Shown piece after piece: positions 51,174 to 56,929 of a DNA stretch of 56,929 bases. Source of the DNA: Oscillospiraceae bacterium (GTDB lineage Bacteria; Bacillota; Clostridia; Oscillospirales; Ruminococcaceae). Positions within the stretch are counted from its first letter, which is position 1; each line of letters opens with the position of its first letter. The position numbers and the translations under genes are program-made. A model generated the notes under the pieces. It ran no database searches and was not told the DNA's origin. It worked only from the letters and a program-made list of their open reading frames with translations. The DNA lies in the NCBI GenBank assembly GCA_017541275.1, contig JAFXZM010000025.1, positions 1 through 56,929 on the forward strand, in the 5' to 3' direction.

Positions 51174-51179
51174 GCTTAT

Positions 51180-51208
51180 ATCATACCATAAAATTGTCAG
51201 AAAGTCAA
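51180..51208 (-). promoter_or_regulatory. Promoter of the GH31 gene
   Basis: On the minus strand TTGACT (51208-51203), 17-bp spacer and TATGAT (51185-51180), about 70 bp before the start codon. Confidence 0.85.
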
Positions 51209-51288
51209 TCTGTACGGTGTTATTCGCGTCTGAAAATGCAGCGAATGATTATTCTGCGCACCGTGTTTTGCTTTGCAGCCTTAAAAAA

Positions 51289-51317
51289 GAAAGCAGGGAA
51301 ACGATCTCCCTGCTTTC
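51289..51317 (-). terminator. Terminator after the PASTA pseudokinase gene
   Basis: A perfect 11-bp stem (51289-51299 with 51307-51317) followed on the minus strand by TTTTTT. It closes the kinase gene set. Confidence 0.9.
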
Positions 51318-51355
51318 ATGCTTCCGGCAAAAACGTGAATGACGTATAAAAGCGC

Positions 51356-54064
51356 TCACTCCGTCATTTGGATGGATTCCTCCTGTTCTTCGCCCTCCAC
51401 CTCGACGAGACAGAACTTCTGCCGTTCGCTGCTGCTGACTGTGACAAGCACAATGCCCGGTTTGACGGCACGGAATCTGAACGAATGCGCCTGCTGATCG
51501 GCTTCGATTTCCTGAATAATCCCTTCCTCCGAGCATTCATAGGAAATCTCGCCGATATGGTCTGTTTGCTGCCATTCGATCTGAAGAACAAAGTCCTCAT
51601 CCGGCTGAAGCAGAATGCTCTCCGGCGTGACAGAAAAATCATACGGATCATCAGCAATGTCATAGATGTCGGAAAGCGCGTCGCTGCTTTCGTCTGTTTG
51701 TTTCGACTGTTCGGTGAGCAGCACCGTAATCAGCTTTCCCTTTTCTGCATGGATGCCCTTACCCGGGGTCTGCGTAACGACAATGCCGTCTTCGCATTTG
51801 AAATCCTCGCTGATATATACAGCCATGCGGAAGCCGGCCGCCTCAATGGCTTTTTTAGCGTCCTTTGATTTCATCCCGATCACATCCGGGATTTCACCGA
51901 GTGTTCCGTCAGAGTTGACGGTCAGCAGAACCGCCGTGCCCTGACTGACCTCTGTGCCGGCAGAAATGCTCTGTGCAAGAATCTCTCCTTCCGGCTTTGT
52001 GGGATCGGCGGCATAATCAATTCTTGGTGAGAGGCTGCTGTCCGTGAGCAGGCTGACAGCATCGGCATACTGCTTTCCGACGAGCTCCGGTACAGTCCGG
52101 AGCATTTTTCCTTTGCTGACGGTCAGTGTGACCTGTGTGCCGGCTTCCGCATGCGAACCGGCTTCCGGCTGCTGTGCAGCGATCAGGCCGACGGCGCAGT
52201 CCGTATAATCCTCCTGAAATGCTGCAGTCAGACCGTATATTGCGAGGACAGATTCGGCTTTGCTCTGATTCAGCAGAACAACATTCGGAACGATGACATC
52301 CTCATTTGCAGTTGTGACCTCAATGGAAATTGCATCCGCGGTGCTCTGAACCGTATCGGCAGGCGGGTACTGATTGACGATTGTGCCCTCCGGCTTGCTG
52401 CTGTCATGAACACGTTTCTCAACTCTGACCGGTGTGCCGGTTTGTTCTGCCTGCGACAGAAATTGCTCATAGGTCTGCCCGACATAGTTCTCGACTGTTG
52501 TGTCATGATCCGTAATCGCGTCTTCGGGATCCCGTCCGAGCGATACGGTCAGCTCCAGCAGAGTATCCGTCCGCACCTCCGTATAGGGCTCAATGCTCTG
52601 ACGGATGACACAGTCTTTCTCTACTGAGCGGCTGTATTCCTGCGTCACGGTATATCTCAGACCGAGATTGTCTGCTGCCTGCGAACAGGCAGCGGCATTC
52701 ATCCCGATGAAATTCGGCATGGTAATCAGCTCGCTTCTGACACTGACAATGACACCGACAACGGAATTCTTCGCGGTAAAGCTTCCGCCTGCAATGTTTT
52801 GTGACAGCACCGTATCCGGCTCCAGGCTGTCATCCGTCTGCTTGCCGATGACGCTCAGCAGCAGCTCTGACTGCGCAAGCTGCTGTTGGGCCTCCTGTAA
52901 ATTCAGGCGTCCCAGATCGGGAACAACCGTCATTTCACTCTGCAAGGCGTTGACCGTGTCCGGCTTGGACGATTTCCGGAGATACACAGCAAGGATGACG
53001 CCGCCGGCGATCAGAAGCGCACATCCCAGCGGAATGAGAATTTTCGCCCAGAGCGGCATACCTTTGTTTTTCTTTGTCCGGAGCTGAACCTTTTTGACCC
53101 CGCTCAGTTCCTTGATAAAGGTTTCCATATCCGGCGTGCGGAATTCGCTGCTGATAAAGGACGCATTCCGCATGGCGGCTGCTTTGTCATTTGAAAGTCT
53201 GACGCGGTATGCGCCGAGCGCCTTCAGCTTATCCTTTTTGTGCTTGTCATAATATGCAGACCGCGCATCCGGTTCGGGGAGCGGAACGCCCATCATCATA
53301 TGCATAATCATTGCGGCAGAGAACACATCGTTTGCGGGCAGCAGTTCCGGGGAATCCGGCGATTTCAGGCGCTCCGGCGGAAAGAATTTCCGCTTTTCCT
53401 TCTGATTGATGTCCGTCTGGTCATCGGTCACATTATAGAGTATGTTTTCCAGATACGAATTCAGGAACAGCGTTCCGTCATCGAGAATCATCAGATCAAA
53501 GACAGAAAAGCCGCCGATCACAAAGCCGCTTTCATGGAGCGTGTCAATCGAACGCAGCAGCGGCAGAAACAGCTTTTCGGTTTCCTCCGGAGAAATTTTG
53601 CCCTGCTCCCTGATATATTCCGCGAGGTTTTTTCCTTTTACAAACTCGGTAATGATATAGGCAGTCCCGTTCTTTTCAAAGGACTCGTACACCGCGCTGA
53701 CATTATCCGGCAAATGCTGTTCGGCAAGGAGCTGCGCCTTTTTCTGGAGCATCTCCATGTATTTGTAGAATTCCTTTTCCTTGAGCGCAGTAATCCCCGT
53801 ATCGCCGATGCTGCGTTCGGAGAAGCGGACAGGGCTGTATTCGTAAATGCTGACCTTTTTTGATGTCAGTGCATCCCAGCCGATATATTTGACGAACCAG
53901 CCGTCGATATTCAGCGGCATTCCGACGATATAGCGGTCAGCAAGCACGAGGCCCGGCTCCATGCATCTGGCGTTATCCGGCATCGTTCCCTCTGCAAAGC
54001 CGCATTCCGGACAGATGCACAGGCCGTCATCATACTGTGTCATACACTTCATACAGAATTTCAT
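51356..54064 (-). CDS. Membrane pseudokinase with zinc ribbon and six PASTA domains
   Basis: A 902-residue single-pass protein. The N-terminus is a zinc ribbon (FCMKCMTQYDDGLCICPECG), followed by a Ser/Thr-kinase-like domain (about 40-320), a membrane segment (about 343-366, MPLWAKILIPLGCALLI), six PASTA repeats (about 380-785, such as PNFIGMNAAACSQAAD and PDVIGMKSKDAKKAIE), and a beta domain at the end. The catalytic motifs are lost: no Gly-rich loop, SIYEYSP in place of VAIKEF, FVIGGFSVFDLMIL in place of HRDxxPxN, and FLNSYLENI in place of DFG. PASTA repeats usually bind muropeptides or lipid II outside. This should be an inactive sensor or scaffold working with the active kinase encoded just upstream. 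Confidence 0.9.
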   Translation of the reverse strand: MKFCMKCMTQYDDGLCICPECGFAEGTMPDNARCMEPGLVLADRYIVGMPLNIDGWFVKYIGWDALTSKKVSIYEYSPVRFSERSIGDTGITALKEKEFYKYMEMLQKKAQLLAEQHLPDNVSAVYESFEKNGTAYIITEFVKGKNLAEYIREQGKISPEETEKLFLPLLRSIDTLHESGFVIGGFSVFDLMILDDGTLFLNSYLENILYNVTDDQTDINQKEKRKFFPPERLKSPDSPELLPANDVFSAAMIMHMMMGVPLPEPDARSAYYDKHKKDKLKALGAYRVRLSNDKAAAMRNASFISSEFRTPDMETFIKELSGVKKVQLRTKKNKGMPLWAKILIPLGCALLIAGGVILAVYLRKSSKPDTVNALQSEMTVVPDLGRLNLQEAQQQLAQSELLLSVIGKQTDDSLEPDTVLSQNIAGGSFTAKNSVVGVIVSVRSELITMPNFIGMNAAACSQAADNLGLRYTVTQEYSRSVEKDCVIRQSIEPYTEVRTDTLLELTVSLGRDPEDAITDHDTTVENYVGQTYEQFLSQAEQTGTPVRVEKRVHDSSKPEGTIVNQYPPADTVQSTADAISIEVTTANEDVIVPNVVLLNQSKAESVLAIYGLTAAFQEDYTDCAVGLIAAQQPEAGSHAEAGTQVTLTVSKGKMLRTVPELVGKQYADAVSLLTDSSLSPRIDYAADPTKPEGEILAQSISAGTEVSQGTAVLLTVNSDGTLGEIPDVIGMKSKDAKKAIEAAGFRMAVYISEDFKCEDGIVVTQTPGKGIHAEKGKLITVLLTEQSKQTDESSDALSDIYDIADDPYDFSVTPESILLQPDEDFVLQIEWQQTDHIGEISYECSEEGIIQEIEADQQAHSFRFRAVKPGIVLVTVSSSERQKFCLVEVEGEEQEESIQMTE

Positions 54065-54100
54065 ACGGTACTCCTCGTCTGCAAGCGTTTTTCATTCGCC

Positions 54101-56170
54101 TCAGTTATCAAAAAAGCCTTCCTCGACCATGTTTTCTTCATAGGCCATGACCTTGCTGACATAGCGCTGACTGAAGATCGGGCCGTCATCGGTTTGCTGC
54201 ATATAGATTTCAAACAGGCAGTTCTGGTCTTTCAGTGCCCAGCGGATATCCTGTCCGTCCTCAAAAAAGGGTTCACCGAACTGGCTGACCGCCTGTTTCC
54301 GGACATCCTCATTGAATTCGCTGCCCTGCTCAAACTGGATCATATAAAGCGTATCATCCACGAAATACAGATCAACGGAATCGAAATAATCCTCGCCGTA
54401 CACACCCAGATCAATCGGCACCAGCATCACGGTCTGGCCGTCCTTCCAGCCGGCGTAATCGTTGGTCACATACAGCGTACCGGAGCCGAACAAAAGCTGC
54501 AGGGAAGGCTTTGTCATGCTGAATACGGCGGAATTCATTTTCAGCAGGCCGTTATCGACCGAGAAATTGCCGCCCAGCTCCGGATAGATGATATGCATAT
54601 GCGGATTTTCGGAGGTTTCGCTTCCGCTGTCCGTCTGAGAAGCATCGGTCTGTGAGGAGGAAGGATCACTCTTTGAGGAATTGTCCGCATCTGTCACGGA
54701 GGACGGCTCGGTCTCGCTGCCGGAATCGGCAGAGGACACCGCGGAGGAATCAGCAGTGCTGTTCGCCGGACGGTCAGGGCTGTCTTTGTGCAGGAATAAG
54801 AAGATGCCGGCACCTGCCGCAAGCAGAACCGCAGCGGCAGCCGATGCGAGAATCAGCGGCTTTTTGCTTTTTTTCGCGGGTTCTTCCGGTTTGACCGCTT
54901 CAGCGGGAGCCTGCTCCGGCTGTTTGAACAGCGGCTCGGCCGGTTCGGCAGATGCGGGAATATACGCGGACAGCCGGCGGTCACGGGCAGCCTCCGCCTT
55001 TCCGGGCGCAGCGCTGTTCACGGCAGGGGCATCTGCTGTCTGCTGTGCCGGTTGCTGTGCCGGTGCGACGGTGCTTTCATCCTCCTCATATGTGCCTCTG
55101 GGGATATATTCCGAAAGGCGCGCACCGGGGCGGCTGGGGGAAGTGCTTTGGGGCTTTTCGGTGTATACGGGCATCTGCGTTTTCGGCGTATCATCGCTGA
55201 AATCAATATCAAAATCCGGAACCTGCGCAAGCTCAGCAAAGAGCTGGTCGATCGACTGGATGCGGTTCTCTGCCCTGACGGCAAGACCGTGACGCAGAAA
55301 CGCATCAAATTCCGGTGAAGCATCAAAGCCCAGCTCAGAGGGCATTTTCAGGTTATCATCGAAGACCCGGTCTGTTGCATCGGGCGGAATCGTTCCGGTA
55401 ATGCACTTGTAAACAGTCGCACAGATCGCATAAATATCCGTCCATGCGCCCTGCTTGCCGTGCCTGCGGTACTGCTCCATCGGGGCATAGCCGTGCTTCA
55501 GGATGACTGACAGGCTTTTTTCGTCGGCAAATTCCCGTGCCGCGCCGAAATCCAGCAGCTTGACCTCCTCATCGACCAGCATAATATTGTCGGGACTGAT
55601 GTCTCTGTGGATCAGATTTTTCTCATGTATTTTTTTGAGCGAGCGGAATACCGGCATCAGCAGACAGATTGTATTGTAGCTGGAAATCGTGCCGACCTGC
55701 TTCAGATAATTTTTGAGCGTAATGCCGTCGAGGTACTCCATGACGATGTAAACGGTATGGTTTTCCTCAAAAAAGTCCTTGACGGAAACGATGCCGGGCT
55801 CGTTTGCAAATTTTGCAAGTGTTCTGGCTTCATGCAGAAAATTCTCGCGGCTTTTGGAGAACAGCTCGACAGCCGCATCCGCACTGATGCTCTGCACATC
55901 GTTTGAAACGGTGTTGTTGCGGTTGACCATGCCGGAGGGATAGAATTCCTTGATCGCAACACGCATCTGAAGCAGTGTATCAAGCCCGATATAGGTGATG
56001 CCGAAGCCGCCCTCACCGAGAACGCCGCCGACAAGATATCTGTGATTCAGCATCGCACCGCGGGAGAGCGTGTGCGAGGGAGAAGTGTATGCAGACGGAT
56101 CCCTTCCGCAGCCCGGGCATTGCGGGTTGTCCGCAGGGATCTCATTCATACAGTAGGGACAGTAATTCAT
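54101..56170 (-). CDS. Membrane Ser/Thr protein kinase with N-terminal zinc ribbon
   Basis: A 689-residue kinase. The N-terminal zinc ribbon (YCPYCMNEIPADNPQCPGCG) leads into a full kinase domain (about 43-315) with GEGGFGITY, VAIKEF, HRDISPDN, and DFG in KLLDFGAARE. Then come a Pro/Ala-rich juxtamembrane part, one membrane segment (about 435-455) and a Ser/Asp-rich linker followed by an extracellular beta-rich domain (about 520-680, HIIYPELGGNFSVDNGLLKM) that I do not recognise. It lacks PASTA repeats, which are on the neighbouring pseudokinase. GAGGAG precedes the ATG. It lies 30 bp after an FHA-domain gene and 36 bp before the pseudokinase gene. Confidence 0.93.
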   Translation of the reverse strand: MNYCPYCMNEIPADNPQCPGCGRDPSAYTSPSHTLSRGAMLNHRYLVGGVLGEGGFGITYIGLDTLLQMRVAIKEFYPSGMVNRNNTVSNDVQSISADAAVELFSKSRENFLHEARTLAKFANEPGIVSVKDFFEENHTVYIVMEYLDGITLKNYLKQVGTISSYNTICLLMPVFRSLKKIHEKNLIHRDISPDNIMLVDEEVKLLDFGAAREFADEKSLSVILKHGYAPMEQYRRHGKQGAWTDIYAICATVYKCITGTIPPDATDRVFDDNLKMPSELGFDASPEFDAFLRHGLAVRAENRIQSIDQLFAELAQVPDFDIDFSDDTPKTQMPVYTEKPQSTSPSRPGARLSEYIPRGTYEEDESTVAPAQQPAQQTADAPAVNSAAPGKAEAARDRRLSAYIPASAEPAEPLFKQPEQAPAEAVKPEEPAKKSKKPLILASAAAAVLLAAGAGIFLFLHKDSPDRPANSTADSSAVSSADSGSETEPSSVTDADNSSKSDPSSSQTDASQTDSGSETSENPHMHIIYPELGGNFSVDNGLLKMNSAVFSMTKPSLQLLFGSGTLYVTNDYAGWKDGQTVMLVPIDLGVYGEDYFDSVDLYFVDDTLYMIQFEQGSEFNEDVRKQAVSQFGEPFFEDGQDIRWALKDQNCLFEIYMQQTDDGPIFSQRYVSKVMAYEENMVEEGFFDN

Positions 56171-56200
56171 GTTTTCTCCTCTTTCCTGCTCGGATATGCG

Positions 56201-56929
56201 TTACCAGGAAAACTGTTCGCTGCAAAGCGGGATAAAGAGCAGTTCGGTTTCGCCGAGCAGGATTCTGTCATAGAGCTTCAGCTCCGTCGGCATCAGCAGC
56301 ATTTGCCTGTTGACGTAGATAAATGTTTTGCTCTCTGTGCTTTGCAGAAAGAATTTTTTGTTGAGCGGGTCATAGAGCAGTACAGCCTGTGCGCCGCGGG
56401 AAACGGTTTTGTCTCCGTGCAGGTCGATAGTCACCATATGCTCGGCATCGGAGCGGCCGATGGTGCTCTGGGTATCGGTGACGGCGAACACTTTTCCCTT
56501 AAAATTCGGAGAAACAGCAACAAGCCAGCCGAGTGTCAGACCGTCAGCCAGCTCATCGAAAATGATCTGTGTTGCACCCTCATCATCCTGCTGTGAGGCA
56601 GCTTTTTCCTTTGCATCCTCAAGATTTCCGGTGAAATTGACCTCATTGATATAGGATGTCAGCGAAGGCTCCTGCGGAGGCTGAACCGGCTGAACGGGCT
56701 GAACAGGAGCAGGTGCGGGTACCTGGGCAGGCTCCGGTGCAGGCTCCGGTGCAGGCTCCGGTGCGGGCTGCACAGCCGGAACAGACTCAGCCGTGACTTT
56801 CGGATGACCGCATCGCATACAGAAATTCCCGACGACAACTGTTCCGCATACACATCTCCATGCACTGTCAGAAACCGGAACAGGCTCCGGCTGCGGTGCG
56901 GCGACGGGCTCCGGCTGCGGTGCAGCGAC
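56201..56929 (-). CDS. Zinc-ribbon and FHA-domain protein, 5' part outside window
   Basis: The frame stays open to the right edge, so the start lies outside. The visible 242 residues begin with Pro/Glu/Ala repeats (AAPQPEPVAAPQPEPV), then a zinc ribbon (RCVCGTVVVGNFCMRCG), a second Pro-rich stretch (PAPEPAPEPAPEPAQVPAP and VQPVQPVQPP), a short helix and a C-terminal FHA domain (about 140-240) with STIGRSDAEHM, KTVSRGAQAVLLY and FIYVNRQ. FHA domains bind phosphothreonine, so it is a probable substrate or reader of the kinase encoded 30 bp downstream. The ATG at 56818 falls inside the zinc ribbon and cannot be the start. Confidence 0.88.
   Translation of the reverse strand, partial: VAAPQPEPVAAPQPEPVPVSDSAWRCVCGTVVVGNFCMRCGHPKVTAESVPAVQPAPEPAPEPAPEPAQVPAPAPVQPVQPVQPPQEPSLTSYINEVNFTGNLEDAKEKAASQQDDEGATQIIFDELADGLTLGWLVAVSPNFKGKVFAVTDTQSTIGRSDAEHMVTIDLHGDKTVSRGAQAVLLYDPLNKKFFLQSTESKTFIYVNRQMLLMPTELKLYDRILLGETELLFIPLCSEQFSW

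Overview
The window looks like a chromosomal segment of a cellulosome-forming Gram-positive gut or rumen anaerobe of the Ruminococcaceae, most likely Ruminococcus. The grounds are C- and N-terminal dockerins on GH9 and GH16 enzymes, cohesin-like proteins, AGGAGG-type ribosome binding sites, consensus sigma-A promoters, a TTG-started sortase beside a Spy0128/FctA-like pilin, and the clostridial order dgt-dnaG-rpoD. No rRNA, tRNA, CRISPR array, transposase or phage gene was recognised. The species call is an inference from gene content.

Layout. 1-7.1 kb: 3' end of glutamate dehydrogenase, convergent with a minus-strand operon acn - small membrane ORF - icd - rex - scaffoldin-like protein (two cohesin-like domains, Thr-rich linker, Ig-like domain, dockerin). 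7.3-12.4 kb: XRE/zinc-ribbon regulator, rpsO, pnp, PLP decarboxylase. 12.6-14.8 kb: pilin and its class B-like sortase. 14.9-19.4 kb: AraC regulator divergent from a dockerin-bearing GH9 endoglucanase, then an esterase. 19.6-24.3 kb: ABC permease, ATPase and a C45-type lipoprotein hydrolase. 24.3-28.2 kb: TetR-controlled ABC exporter. 28.3-30.5 kb: two-component system behind a tandemly duplicated promoter. 30.6-33.5 kb: birA, bioY with a BirA operator, CPBP protease. 33.5-36.4 kb: AraC regulator and a dockerin protein with two GH16 lichenase domains. 36.4-39.7 kb: minus-strand genes for an XRE membrane protein, patatin, phosphoesterase, nitroreductase and an unknown protein. 40.1-41.9 kb: two lipoproteins, one ending in a partial cohesin-like segment. 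41.9-46.9 kb: dgt - dnaG - two tandem primary-type sigma factor genes. 47.1-51.1 kb: FkbM methyltransferase, PH-like protein with a His-rich tail, GH31 alpha-xylosidase. 51.3-56.9 kb: FHA protein, Ser/Thr kinase and a pseudokinase with six PASTA domains.

How the parts fit. GH9, GH16 and GH31 enzymes with the scaffoldin-like protein suggest use of cellulose, mixed-linkage glucan and xyloglucan. Aconitase, isocitrate dehydrogenase and GDH form the oxidative route from citrate to glutamate, with Rex as a possible redox sensor. The pilin/sortase pair, lipoproteins and the kinase set point to an elaborate cell surface and envelope signalling.

The stretches most worth a second look are the FHA/kinase/pseudokinase set in which all three proteins start or include a zinc ribbon, the tandem rpoD genes, the scaffoldin-like gene behind rex, the minimal pilin/sortase locus, and a promoter block present three times (twice in tandem at 28.3-28.5 kb, once at 39.7 kb).
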